Of a DNA stretch of 64,000 nucleotides, positions 1 through 9,400 are shown one piece after another (position 1 is the first letter of the stretch; each line of letters begins with the position of its first letter). The stretch comes from Ciceribacter lividus (GTDB lineage Bacteria; Pseudomonadota; Alphaproteobacteria; Rhizobiales; Rhizobiaceae), in contig NZ_QPIX01000004.1 of NCBI RefSeq assembly GCF_003337715.1, positions 248,001-312,000 on the forward strand, given 5' to 3'. The notes beneath the pieces were generated by a model. That model was given only the letters and a program-made list of their open reading frames with translations, did no database searches and was not told the DNA's origin. A program made the translations under genes and the position numbers.

Positions 1-12
1 CGCACACAATCC

Positions 13-25
13 GGACAAAATGTCC
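13..25. promoter_or_regulatory. Inverted repeat, candidate activator site
   Basis: GGACA-AAA-TGTCC is a perfect 5+5 dyad with a 3-base spacer. It lies about 65 bp upstream of the -12 element of the sigma-54 promoter that precedes the MFS transporter gene, a normal distance for an enhancer-binding activator. No regulator gene is visible, because the window begins here. The assignment is inferred from position and symmetry only. Confidence 0.35.
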
Positions 26-77
26 AAATTTCCGAGTAGGCGCGGCCTAACACATTGAAAAACGTCAAGTCGTCTCC

Positions 78-93
78 TGGCACACGGGTTGCA
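78..93 (+). promoter_or_regulatory. Sigma-54 (RpoN) promoter of the MFS transporter
   Basis: TGGCACACGGGTTGCA matches the RpoN consensus TGGCAC-N5-TTGCW at every defined position, with the GG and GC dinucleotides correctly spaced. Transcription would start near base 104, giving a leader of about 170 nt before the ATG at 274. Transcription from it should need an ATP-dependent enhancer-binding activator, and the dyad at 13-25 is a possible site. The match is read directly from the sequence; activity is inferred. Confidence 0.7.
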
Positions 94-273
94 ACGTAAC
101 CTTTGCTTCCGGCGCGCTGTCTGACATCGAGCCACCGGAAGCGGGAGAGCGACTCGCTTGCGCGACATCGCTGGGGAGGCAGTACGTGCATCGGTTCCAT
201 GGATCGGAACTGATGTCAGTCTGCAAGCAGATGGATCCGCCGGCTTCGACCGGGGGAAGGGAGGAGAATAGAA

Positions 274-1926
274 ATGTCTGTTAGCACGGAAACACTAACC
301 GGCGGTTATGGTGCGGGTCTGCTCGACCGCGAGCGCATCATCGCGAAGCCGGGCTTCAATCGCTGGCTGGTGCCGCCGGCGGCACTTGCCATTCATCTCT
401 GCATCGGCATGGCCTACGGCTTCTCGGTGTTTTGGCTGCCGCTCACAAAGTCGATCGGGATTACGGCGCCTGTCGCCTGTCCGGATATGACCCTGGCCAC
501 GGCGCTCTTCACGACCAGCTGCGACTGGCGCGTCAGCGATCTCGGCTGGATGTATACCCTGTTTTTCGTGCTTCTCGGCAGCTCGGCGGCCATATGGGGT
601 GGCTGGCTTGAGCGTGCTGGCCCGCGCAAGGCGGGCTTCGTAGCGGCCTGCTGCTGGTGCGGCGGGATTGTCCTCGCTGCGATCGGTGTCATCTTCCACC
701 AGCTCTGGCTGATGTGGATTGGTGCGGGCGTCATCGGAGGTATCGGCCTTGGGCTCGGTTACATCTCGCCGGTCTCGACACTGATCAAGTGGTTCCCGGA
801 CCGCCGCGGCATGGCTACCGGCATGGCAATCATGGGCTTCGGCGGCGGTGCGATGATCGGAGCACCATTGGCCAACATGCTGATGAACACCTTCAAGAGC
901 GATACCTCGGTCGGCGTGTGGCAAACCTTCATCGTCATCGCCGCGATCTATTTCGTCTTCATGATGGGCGGTGCTTTCGGCTATCGCATTCCGCCCGCCG
1001 GTTGGCGCCCTGAAGGCTGGCAGCCGAAAGTCACCGGCAATGCGATGATTACGCACGGCCATGTCCATCTGCGCGACGCGCACAAGACGCCGCAGTTCTG
1101 GCTGATCTGGGCCGTACTGACGCTCAACGTTTCCGCCGGTATCGGGGTGATCGGTATGGCCTCGCCGATGCTGCAGGAAATCTTCGCCGGTTCGCTGATC
1201 GGTGTTCCGGAACTGAAGTTTGCCGATCTCAGCAAGGAACAACTGGCTGCCGTCGCCGCGATCGCTGCCGGGTTCACCGGACTGCTGTCGTTGTTCAACA
1301 TTGGCGGACGGTTCTTCTGGGCATCACTCTCTGACAAGATCGGGCGCAAGAACACCTATTACGTCTTCTTCCTGCTCGGCATCCTGCTCTATGCCTCGGC
1401 ACCATGGGCGGCCGGCATCGGCAGCAAAGTGTACTTCGTGGCGGCCTTCTGCGTCATTCTCTCCATGTATGGCGGCGGCTTCTCAACCATCCCCGCCTAT
1501 CTTGCAGACATTTTCGGAACGCAGTTCGTGGGCGCAATCCATGGCCGCCTTCTGACAGCATGGGCCACGGCAGGCATCATCGGGCCGGTCGTCGTCAACT
1601 ACATCCGGGAGGCACAGATCGCTGCCGGCATTCCCCGCGCACAGGTGTACGATTTCACCATGTACATCCTGGCCGGCATGCTGGCGTTGGGGCTCATTGC
1701 CAACGCGCTGGTCAGGCCGCTCTCCGACAAGTGGTTCATGTCGGACGACGAAGTCGCGGCCCTGCAGGCCAAAACCCAGGCAAGCAATGCCGGCCCGACC
1801 GGCTCCTTCGGGATCGGCAAGGGTGGGTTCGACGGAAAGGCGCTGGCCGCCTGGGCCGTCATCGGTCTCCCGATCCTCTGGGGTGTCTGGATCACGCTGC
1901 AGAAGACCTTCGTGCTCTTCAGCTGA
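274..1926 (+). CDS. MFS transporter, oxalate/formate antiporter (OFA) family
   Basis: This 550-residue polytopic inner-membrane protein has the OFA/OxlT layout. An N-terminal cytoplasmic segment precedes TM1 (about residues 33-52). An MFS signature G-W-L-E-R-A-G-P-R-K sits after TM2 and a second, S-L-S-D-K-I-G-R-K, near residue 352 marks the start of the second half. There is an extra hydrophobic segment at about 525-550. The first external loop is long and holds two cysteines. The ATG follows a strong GGGAGGAGAA ribosome site. The family exchanges small carboxylates such as oxalate and formate; the substrate here cannot be read from sequence. A sigma-54 promoter lies upstream and a terminator follows. 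Confidence 0.8.
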   Translation: MSVSTETLTGGYGAGLLDRERIIAKPGFNRWLVPPAALAIHLCIGMAYGFSVFWLPLTKSIGITAPVACPDMTLATALFTTSCDWRVSDLGWMYTLFFVLLGSSAAIWGGWLERAGPRKAGFVAACCWCGGIVLAAIGVIFHQLWLMWIGAGVIGGIGLGLGYISPVSTLIKWFPDRRGMATGMAIMGFGGGAMIGAPLANMLMNTFKSDTSVGVWQTFIVIAAIYFVFMMGGAFGYRIPPAGWRPEGWQPKVTGNAMITHGHVHLRDAHKTPQFWLIWAVLTLNVSAGIGVIGMASPMLQEIFAGSLIGVPELKFADLSKEQLAAVAAIAAGFTGLLSLFNIGGRFFWASLSDKIGRKNTYYVFFLLGILLYASAPWAAGIGSKVYFVAAFCVILSMYGGGFSTIPAYLADIFGTQFVGAIHGRLLTAWATAGIIGPVVVNYIREAQIAAGIPRAQVYDFTMYILAGMLALGLIANALVRPLSDKWFMSDDEVAALQAKTQASNAGPTGSFGIGKGGFDGKALAAWAVIGLPILWGVWITLQKTFVLFS

Positions 1927-1955
1927 GCCTGGCTAAAGAAGAGACTCTTCGTGGG

Positions 1956-1979
1956 GAGGCGGGCTGAAAAGTCCGCCTC
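1956..1979 (+). terminator. Hairpin terminator after the MFS gene
   Basis: GAGGCGGGCT and AGTCCGCCTC form a 10-bp stem (one G-T pair) closed by a GAAA tetraloop, 30 nt after the transporter stop codon. The downstream tract is TC-rich rather than a pure T run, so this is a moderately strong intrinsic terminator. The asparaginase gene converges on it from the other side. Confidence 0.6.
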
Positions 1980-1992
1980 TCTTGCATTCGCC

Positions 1993-2838
1993 TCAGTTGA
2001 GCCAAAGGCGGATGAGTGCCGCTTCCGGCGTTTCCAGTCCGCCGTTCTCGACGCCGGTTGCCCAAAGGCCGGCACCCGCGGCGTAGGTTCCGGGCGTCAA
2101 GCCGCCCGCCTCGCATTGGCTCACCGCACGGATTCGCTTGCCCACGGCGACGGCCTCGGTAAGAACATTCAGGATCGCTTGGTCCGATGGCGCCGTGCCG
2201 GCACCGAAGACCCGCAGGACAGCGCCGTCTAGCGTGGCGAGGCTGGCTTCCAGCGCCTCAGCCGGCAGGCCCGGCGAAAGCGTCAGGATGGCGAGGCGAC
2301 GGGCGGAGAAGCTGCGCCTTGACGGCGTCGGTTGCTTCAGCTGCGGCTGCGAGCGAAAGGAGAGGGCCGCGTGACTGTGGTGCTTCACAAGGCCGTCCGC
2401 CGGCAGCAGCGAGCCCGCAAAAGCCAAATGTACACCTTCGCCTGTCTTTATGGCCGCCTCGATCGCCAAGGCAAGATTGCCTTCGGCATCACCACCCATG
2501 CCGAGCGGCGTCATGGAACCGCAAAGAATGACCCTGCGGCCTTCTCCGGCAAGCGCCTGCGAAAGGGCGGCGCCGGTGAAGGCCATGGTGTCGGTGCCAT
2601 GGGTCACGATGGCCGGTACGTCGGGATAGGCGCGGATGGCCGACAGGATCGCATTCCATCCATCCGGCCCCATGTCGGCGCTGTCGATCAGCGGGTCGAA
2701 GACGTGGGTGTGGAGCGCGATCCCCGCCGGCAGCCGCTCCGCGAGTGCCTTTTCGACGAGGCCTTTGACCGGAGCGAGGCCGTCGGGCCCGGGCGCCATG
2801 CCGATCGTGCCGCCGGTGTGGATGAGAAGCAGTTGCAT
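1993..2838 (-). CDS. L-asparaginase (asparaginase/glutaminase family)
   Basis: The product hydrolyses L-asparagine to aspartate and ammonia. The first catalytic motif T-G-G-T-I-G is at residues 8-13 (nucleophile expected at Thr11), S-A-D at 53-55 fits the substrate-binding serine, H-G-T-D-T is at 80-84 (Thr82/Asp83), and Lys152 sits where the catalytic lysine is expected. At 281 residues it is shorter than the usual 320-350. No signal peptide is visible, so a cytoplasmic enzyme is likely. It converges on the transporter gene and is separated from cheW by a terminator on the same strand. Function is well supported; preference for Asn over Gln is not. Confidence 0.88.
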   Translation of the reverse strand: MQLLLIHTGGTIGMAPGPDGLAPVKGLVEKALAERLPAGIALHTHVFDPLIDSADMGPDGWNAILSAIRAYPDVPAIVTHGTDTMAFTGAALSQALAGEGRRVILCGSMTPLGMGGDAEGNLALAIEAAIKTGEGVHLAFAGSLLPADGLVKHHSHAALSFRSQPQLKQPTPSRRSFSARRLAILTLSPGLPAEALEASLATLDGAVLRVFGAGTAPSDQAILNVLTEAVAVGKRIRAVSQCEAGGLTPGTYAAGAGLWATGVENGGLETPEAALIRLWLN

Positions 2839-2929
2839 GACGTTGAAACCTCAGACGATTCTGTCTGCCCTGTCGTACGTCAGGCCCCGTCCGCGATCAA
2901 CTCACCAGACGAAGGACGGGGCGCGCACG

Positions 2930-2961
2930 CAATAAAACCCGGCGCTACCGATAGCGCCGGG
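2930..2961 (-). terminator. Rho-independent terminator after cheW
   Basis: On the minus strand a perfect 10-bp stem (CCCGGCGCTA / TAGCGCCGGG) with a 4-base loop is followed by TTTTATT. It lies about 30 nt after the cheW stop codon and separates cheW from the asparaginase gene downstream. Confidence 0.85.
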
Positions 2962-2991
2962 CTCCATAGATCAAGATATCGCGGGCTGCGA

Positions 2992-3471
2992 TCAGGCGGC
3001 GAGGTCGTCGGCTTCCGTGCCCTTGAACATCTTCGACAGGTTCAGGAAGCAGATCATGCCGTTCTCGGTGGCGATGATACCTTCCGAGAAGGACTTGTCG
3101 AACGAAGCCGAAATTTCCGGTACAGGCTGAACCTGGGAGCTCGGAATCGTCAGAATGTCGGAGACGCGGTCGACGAGCATGCCGATTACCATGTTGTGAA
3201 CTTCGGCGACGACGATCGCACTGCGCTCATTGGCGACCGTGCTCTTCATGCCGAGCTTGTAGGCAAGATCGATGATCGGGATCACCGAGCCGCGCAGATT
3301 CATGACGCCGATCACGTCGGCCGGCGCATGCGGAATGGGGGTCGAAGGCGCCCAGCCGCGGATTTCGCGAATGGTCGTTGTCTTCACGCAGAATTCCTGA
3401 TCGTGAAGACGGAAGGCGATGATCTCGAGGGTATCGCCGCCGAAGGTCGTGGAGTTGATCGTCGTTGCCAT
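2992..3471 (-). CDS. cheW: Chemotaxis coupling protein CheW
   Basis: A single CheW domain fills this 159-residue protein: an N-terminal beta region reading E-I-I-A-F-R-L, the conserved N-L-R-G-S-V-I-P-I-I-D-L block at about residues 98-109, and G-M-L-V-D-R-V-S-D near 136. CheW links chemoreceptors to the CheA kinase at the cytoplasmic face of the membrane. No other che or flagellar gene is next to it, so it is a lone copy, possibly one of several, as is common in rhizobia. It has its own terminator. The 218-nt region upstream, before the ornithine aminotransferase gene, shows no other gene. Confidence 0.93.
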   Translation of the reverse strand: MATTINSTTFGGDTLEIIAFRLHDQEFCVKTTTIREIRGWAPSTPIPHAPADVIGVMNLRGSVIPIIDLAYKLGMKSTVANERSAIVVAEVHNMVIGMLVDRVSDILTIPSSQVQPVPEISASFDKSFSEGIIATENGMICFLNLSKMFKGTEADDLAA

Positions 3472-3689
3472 CAGTGTGTTCCCAGTCCTTTTGTCTTTCG
3501 CAGAGCGCCGACGCCGAAACGTCCTTGCTCATGCCGTGAAAACGCGTACCGGCGATGCGACGGACCGGGCTGCGGCAGTGACATCTCGTCTCGCTCTGTG
3601 TGCACCGTAGCGGAAGAGTGTTGCTCAAATCTAAATCCGAGACGGTACCGGAAAAGCTGCAGCCTACACCGGCCAAAATCCCACCTTCT

Positions 3690-4898
3690 TCACGTGCCTT
3701 TCGACAGTACGGCGTCGATGTTCTCGATTGCCCAATCCACCTGGTCCCTGGTGATGACCAGTGGTGGTGCGAAGCGAATGGTATTGACGTGGGTATCCTT
3801 GGCGAGAATGCCGCGGTCCTTCATGGCGTAGCAGTACTTGCGGGCACCGCCTGCCTCGGGCAGGAGCTCGACCGCCATCATCAGGCCGCGCCCGCGGACT
3901 TCCCGGATCATGTTGGAACGGATCGACCGAAGCCCCTCCATGAAGTAGGCTCCCATCCTCTCGGCGTTTTCGATCATGCCTTCTTCCACCAGTACCTTCA
4001 GCGCCTCTCGAGCGATCGCGCAGGCGAGTGGATTGCCGCCGAAAGTCGAGCCGTGCTGGCCAGGCTGAAGGACTCCGAGCACTTCGGAGTTCGAAAGCAC
4101 CGCGGAGACCGGATAGAAGCCGCCGGAGAGGGCCTTGCCGATCAGGGTCACGTCCGCCTCGATGCCTTCGTGCTCTTCCGCCAGAAACTTGCCGGTTCGA
4201 CCGAGCCCGGTCTGTATCTCGTCGAGGATCAGTGTGACGTTGTGCTCTGTGCAGAGATCACGCACCCGGCGGAAATAGCCGGCTGGAGGAATGATGACGC
4301 CGGCCTCGCCCTGGATCGGCTCAATGAGGGCAGCGACCGTGTTCGGGCTTATGGCGGCCTCGAGTGCGGCGGCGTCACCGAAAGGGACAATAGTGAAGCC
4401 CGGCGTGTAAGGACCGAAGCCTTCGCGGGCGTCCGGATCGGTCGAGAAGCTGATGATGCTCAGCGTGCGGCCGTGGAAATTCTCCGAACAGACGATGATC
4501 TCGGCCTTGTTCTTCTCGACGCCTTTCACCTCGTAGCCCCATTTGCGTACCGCCTTGATCGCCGTTTCGACGGCTTCGGCGCCCGAGTTCATCGGCAGGA
4601 TCTTGTGTGAGCCGGTCAGCGCTGCGAGCTCTTCGTAGAAGAGAGCGAGCTGGTCGTTGCGGAAAGCGCGCGAGGTCAGCGTAAGCTTGGAGGCCTGTTC
4701 GGTCATCGCGGCCAGGATGCGCGGGTGGCAGTGCCCCTGGTTGACGGCGGAATACGCGGACAGGCAATCGAGATAGCGGTTTCCGTCGCCGTCCCAGACA
4801 TGCACGCCCTGGCCTCGCGTCAGCACGACGTCGAGCGGCTTGTAGTTATGGGCGCCGAGACGGTGTTCGGTAGCAATCAGTTCAGCTGTCTGGGACAT
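3690..4898 (-). CDS. rocD: Ornithine aminotransferase
   Basis: This PLP enzyme transfers the delta-amino group of ornithine to 2-oxoglutarate, giving glutamate semialdehyde. At 402 residues it is a class III aminotransferase of usual length. G-A-E-A-V-E-T-A (near residue 105) contacts the cofactor phosphate, [14 protein letters not shown] holds the PLP aspartate, and [10 protein letters not shown] contains the Schiff-base lysine. The active-site [10 protein letters not shown] region is also typical. The gene lies 18 nt downstream of arginase, so the two form an arginine-to-glutamate pathway. An AAGGAA ribosome site supports the start. Confidence 0.93.
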   Translation of the reverse strand: MSQTAELIATEHRLGAHNYKPLDVVLTRGQGVHVWDGDGNRYLDCLSAYSAVNQGHCHPRILAAMTEQASKLTLTSRAFRNDQLALFYEELAALTGSHKILPMNSGAEAVETAIKAVRKWGYEVKGVEKNKAEIIVCSENFHGRTLSIISFSTDPDAREGFGPYTPGFTIVPFGDAAALEAAISPNTVAALIEPIQGEAGVIIPPAGYFRRVRDLCTEHNVTLILDEIQTGLGRTGKFLAEEHEGIEADVTLIGKALSGGFYPVSAVLSNSEVLGVLQPGQHGSTFGGNPLACAIAREALKVLVEEGMIENAERMGAYFMEGLRSIRSNMIREVRGRGLMMAVELLPEAGGARKYCYAMKDRGILAKDTHVNTIRFAPPLVITRDQVDWAIENIDAVLSKGT

Positions 4899-4916
4899 GG
4901 CGGCGTTCCTTGTGAC

Positions 4917-5852
4917 TCAGGCGGAGCGGGTCGGGCGGTCGAGGACGCGGCGGCCGAAAAGGCTCGCCGCGAGATCGACGAGGACGCGGGCACTTTTGCC
5001 GCGATCGTCCAGAAAGGGGTTCAGTTCGACCAGGTCGAGCGAGGAGACGAGCCCGCTATCGTGCAGCATCTCCATGATGAGATGGGCCTCCCTGAAGGTT
5101 GCTCCGCCCGGTACCGTGGTGCCGACACCGGGAGCGACGTCCGGATCGAGGAAATCGACATCGAGGCTCACATGCAGGAGGCCGTTGTTGCGCCCGACCT
5201 CGGCGAGAATCCTGCGCATGATTGCGCCGACACCGTCCTCGTCCACGGCCCGCATGTCGAACACATTGACCTTGTTTGTGGCGATCGCGACGCGCTCCTC
5301 CTCGTCAACAGAGCGGATGCCGACCTGATAGACTTGCTTCGGGTCGACGAACGGCCGGTCGGCCGGAAGGATAGGGGCGAACTCGGCCTGACCGCAGAAG
5401 AAGGCAACCGGCATGCCATGCATGTTGCCGGATGGAGAGGTCTCCGGCGTGTTGAAGTCGGCGTGCGCATCGAGCCAAAGAACGAAGAGCGGCCGGCCGA
5501 CCTGTTCGGCGTAGCGGGCCATGCCGGAGACGCTGCCCATCGACAGGCTGTGATCGCCGCCGAGCGCTACCGGCAAGCTATCGGCGCAGGCAGCATCGAA
5601 AGTGGTCTTTTCCAACAGACGAGTGAAGGCGCCGACAATCGGAAGATTCTTCGCCTTCGGGTTCGTCCGAAGGTCGGCTGCCGGTCCCGGGCGCAGGTCA
5701 CCCGCATCGCTGACGCGGTATCCGAGTTCCTGCAGCATCTGACCAATGCCGGCAATCCTGAGGGCTGCCGGTCCCATCGCGCAGCCACCGCGGCCGGAAC
5801 CTTCCTCGATCGGCACCCCGACCAGTGTCACCGCCTTCTGCTGTTCCTGCAT
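4917..5852 (-). CDS. rocF: Arginase
   Basis: Arginase is a binuclear manganese enzyme that cleaves arginine to ornithine and urea. All ligand motifs are present in this 311-residue protein: G-G-D-H-S (near residue 97), D-A-H-A-D-F-N (near 127) and S-L-D-V-D-F-L-D-P (near 233). It is the first gene of an arginase-ornithine aminotransferase operon. An AsnC/Lrp regulator is transcribed divergently 123 nt away, the usual arrangement for induction by arginine or ornithine. In Agrobacterium the equivalent gene is called arcA. No urease gene is in this window. Confidence 0.93.
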   Translation of the reverse strand: MQEQQKAVTLVGVPIEEGSGRGGCAMGPAALRIAGIGQMLQELGYRVSDAGDLRPGPAADLRTNPKAKNLPIVGAFTRLLEKTTFDAACADSLPVALGGDHSLSMGSVSGMARYAEQVGRPLFVLWLDAHADFNTPETSPSGNMHGMPVAFFCGQAEFAPILPADRPFVDPKQVYQVGIRSVDEEERVAIATNKVNVFDMRAVDEDGVGAIMRRILAEVGRNNGLLHVSLDVDFLDPDVAPGVGTTVPGGATFREAHLIMEMLHDSGLVSSLDLVELNPFLDDRGKSARVLVDLAASLFGRRVLDRPTRSA

Positions 5853-5920
5853 CCGCTACTCCCTGTCTTCTGACGAGAATTATCCCTGCGCACCGCGTCG
5901 GCAAAAAGATGGAAAAATGT

Positions 5921-5941
5921 CGAAAAGGAAGCTAAGTTTCG
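5921..5941. promoter_or_regulatory. Dyad between arginase and its AsnC/Lrp regulator
   Basis: CGAAA-N11-TTTCG lies in the 123-bp intergenic region shared by the divergent arginase and regulator genes. AsnC/Lrp proteins bind loose A/T-rich dyads, so it is a candidate operator. The match is short and could be chance. Confidence 0.25.
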
Positions 5942-5975
5942 CAAAATGACAGGCCATTCTGACGGATTGTGACCC

Positions 5976-6404
5976 TTGGACGACCTCGATCACGCGATAC
6001 TCGGCGCATTGCGCCACAATGCCAGAATCGCTGTGTCATCGCTTGCGGCGATGACCGGTGCCTCGCGCGCCACCATCTCCGCACGGATCGATCGCATGGT
6101 TGCAGATGGTACCATCGCAGGCTTCACCATCAAAACCGGAAGTGAGCTGCGCGCGGCCGGCGTCCGCGCGATCGTGATGATCGAGGTCGTCGGCAAGTTC
6201 GCAGACAAGGTCGCCCATCAACTACGGGGCTTGCCCGAGGTGCGTGCACTCCACAGCACCAATGGCCGGTGGGACTTCGTCGCCGAACTCGAGGATCGCG
6301 ATCTCGCGTCCTTCGACGAGACGCTGCGGCGCATCCGCCTCATCGAAGGCATCAATACCACCGAGAGCAACATTCTCCTGAAGACCAGCAAAGTGAGCTA
6401 CTGA
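5976..6404 (+). CDS. AsnC/Lrp-family transcriptional regulator
   Basis: This 142-residue regulator has an N-terminal winged helix-turn-helix (about residues 1-50, with L-D-D-L-D-H-A-I-L opening the domain and A-S-R-A-T-I-S-A-R-I-D-R as recognition helix) and a C-terminal RAM ligand-binding domain (about 65-135). The start is TTG: an in-frame TGA lies just upstream and no ATG is available, and family members begin at the same point. It is divergent from arginase and ornithine aminotransferase and probably controls them in response to arginine or ornithine. That role is inferred from the arrangement. Confidence 0.85.
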   Translation: MDDLDHAILGALRHNARIAVSSLAAMTGASRATISARIDRMVADGTIAGFTIKTGSELRAAGVRAIVMIEVVGKFADKVAHQLRGLPEVRALHSTNGRWDFVAELEDRDLASFDETLRRIRLIEGINTTESNILLKTSKVSY

Positions 6405-6457
6405 TCGCCGTATTTAATTGGCGGGGAAGCGGAATAGGACCGGAAGCTCTGCCGGGC

Positions 6458-9400
6458 TCAGTATTCCTTTTCGTAGAAGATGCCGGCACCGCCGGAGCCG
6501 TCGCCTCCGGCTTCGCCCTTCAGTTTGACGCCACGCCCGACATCGAGATTGATGGTGGCTCGGCCCGTACCGTCGGCACCCTGGTCGAGTTCGATATAGG
6601 TCCGCTCGTTCAGGTATTTTCCGGCACGGAACTGCGCCTGGCCGCGTTCATCGGTCGTGATGTCGAGGTTGTCGATGCCGATCGCGCCGCGCAGACTGCT
6701 GAAGAGCGACGTCTGCCCGCCGGCAAGCTGTCCCACGGCATCTGCGAGCTGGGCGATCTGGAGCGCTGACAGCCGGGTCATCGACTGACCGAAGATGAGC
6801 TGCGCAAGGATCTCGTCCTGCGGCAGTGCCGGCGAAGACGAGAAGGCGACCTGCGGATTGTTCGCCAGGCCCGAGAGCGTCACCGTGATCGTCGTGCTGC
6901 CGGATGTCGTGGTGGCTTCCATGTCGAGGATGGGGATGAGGCCGCCCCCGAAGGTAATTGTGCCCCGGGTGAAGTCCAGGCGCTTGGTCAGAATGGTCAG
7001 GCGCCCGCGCAGCAGCGTGAAAGCGCCACTGACGTCGGGATCGGTGGCCGTTCCTTTCAGGGTGAGCGAGCCTCCGAGTTCGGCATCGATGCCCCTGCCG
7101 CGCACGAAAACGCGTGAAGGCGAGGATATGGCAAGGTCGAGCCGGATGCCGGAACTGCTGCCACGCGCCTCTGTCGGTCGCAATGCGGCCGTTTGGGCGC
7201 GCACCGCCGGGGGAGCATTCCTGTGCTTGACGTCGATCTCGGCGAGACTTGCGGGAAGCCGTTCGGGCACGGTGATTGCGGTGTCGGACAGCGCCAGAGA
7301 TCCGGACAGCACCGGTCCGGAGAGAAGGGGACCGCGCAGTCCGAGCGTGCCGTCGACCGTCGAGTGGAAGAGCATTCCATCGACGTAGACGGCCTTGACG
7401 AGCTTGATCTCGACATCGGCCGGCAGTCCCGGAGAACGGATGTCGATGGTGCCCGAGCCGGACACGGCGCCGCCACTCACCAGACGCCCCGTGAGATCAG
7501 AGATCGTCGCCCGGTTCTCGGCAAGTGTGACCGTGGCGGCCAGGGCTTCTACGGTGAGATTTCTCCGCACGTCGATGAGCCGCGCGCCGCTTGTCGTCAG
7601 TCTGCCGCCGACAACGGGACCGCGGAGATTGCCAGACACCGTGAGCTGGACATTTGCTGTTCCCTCCAGCACGAGGCCTTGTTGCGACAGAAGGCCCGAC
7701 AGCGTTGCGAAGGGCAGATCGCCGGCGAAGCGCAGGTCGACATCCTGCCTGCCGGACACGACAAGCGATCCTCCGCCGGTCAGCACGGCGCCTCCGGCGC
7801 CGGTTGTCCGCGTATCGATCGTCAGCCTGCTGCCTTCGAAACGTCCGCGTGCATTGACGTTCAAGTCACCGAGGGCGGCCGAGCGTGTCTGTGCGACAGC
7901 CGCGTTCCGCCAGTCGAGCGTGTAGCCCACGACGGGAGATGCAGCCCGCCCGGTGACGGTAACGGTCCCCGAAATGCTGCCGGCTGCACCGAGTGTGGGC
8001 GAGAGGCTGTTGGCCAACGCCGCAGGGATGTTGTTCAACGCCGCGTTCAGATCAAGCGTGCTGCCAGCCCTTCCGTCGAGCGTGACTGTGCCACTGCCTG
8101 CCGAGATGGCGACGGCACGCAGGGTCGCCGTGCCATCCTCGATGGCCACGGACGCAGGAGCGGAGAGTTGTAGCGGGATTCCGCGCGGCGCGGCCGAAAG
8201 CTCCTTTAGACCGACGGTCAATCCATCGGTCGTTTCCACTACGTCACCTTCGAAAAGGACGGGTGCGTTGTCATAGCGTGCTTCGAGTTTGATGCCCGTT
8301 TCGGAACCTTCACGCGTGAAGGACAGGAGGGGGGTCTCGATCACCTGGCCGCCGACCTTGAGTGACTGCGCACGCACTGACCCAACGGCTGCCAGCGTCG
8401 GGATATCGGCGATCGCGACGTTCATATCGGGTCTGGTCACCACGACGCCGTCGCGGCTTAGCGTGGAGCCGCTCGCCGCGACCTTCAGGCTCGTCCGCCC
8501 CTTATCATCTCCAATCGTCACGTTACCCTTGAGATCGCCGGCGGCCTGCTGACCGGCCAGCGCGGCAAGGAGACCGATGTCCGGAAAATCGAAGGTCAGT
8601 TCGCCGCTCGGGGTGAACTGCGGCGAGAACGACATCGAGCCAGACGCACGATTCGGGCCCACGACGACCGAAAGCGCCGGGATGTTCGTCCCACCATTCG
8701 CGGGGACAAGATCTGCGCTGCCGCTGATGGTCTGCCCGTCCAATTGACCGGACATCCTGAGCTGGCCTGTCGGAGTTGTAAGACTTGCAGTTCCCTCCAG
8801 CTCGACGGTCAAGGCTTCCAGCGTCCGTCCCGCCGCTTTCGCCTCGGCGGCGTTCAGCGCCACGCGCGCCTTTGGGCTGTCGAGAGGGCCGGAGGCAGAA
8901 ACGGTGAAGTCCGTCGCGCCTTCCGTATTGGCGATGAAATGGCCGATGTCGGCGATCTTGCCCTGCAGGTCGGCCGTAATCTGATTGTCGGATGTGAGTG
9001 CACCGTTGCCCGACATCTCCAGGACGTTCGAGGTGACCTTCAGGTTGTCGAGGCTTACGGCGCCCGGCGGCGCGAATTGGAGATCGCCGGCCAGGCCGAT
9101 CGTTCCGCTGAACTTTGACGCGACGCTCGCAGGCAGAACATCCGGCAGGAGGAACAGGGCGAGGTGGGACGACAAAGTGCCACTTTCCAGCGAATAGCTT
9201 CCGTCGATCTTGCCGCCGACGGACGCGCTCTCGATGGTCGAGCCGTCGAAGCCGATGCTCCCGGATGAAAAGGCGAGCGGCGCATGTATGGTCAGCGGCG
9301 GACGGACGGCATGGTTCAGGGAGGGGCTCGAAAACGTACCTGCCTTGACCGATATTGCCGTGTCGAGTTGGCCTTTCCGCTCCGCGAGGTCGAATGCCGT

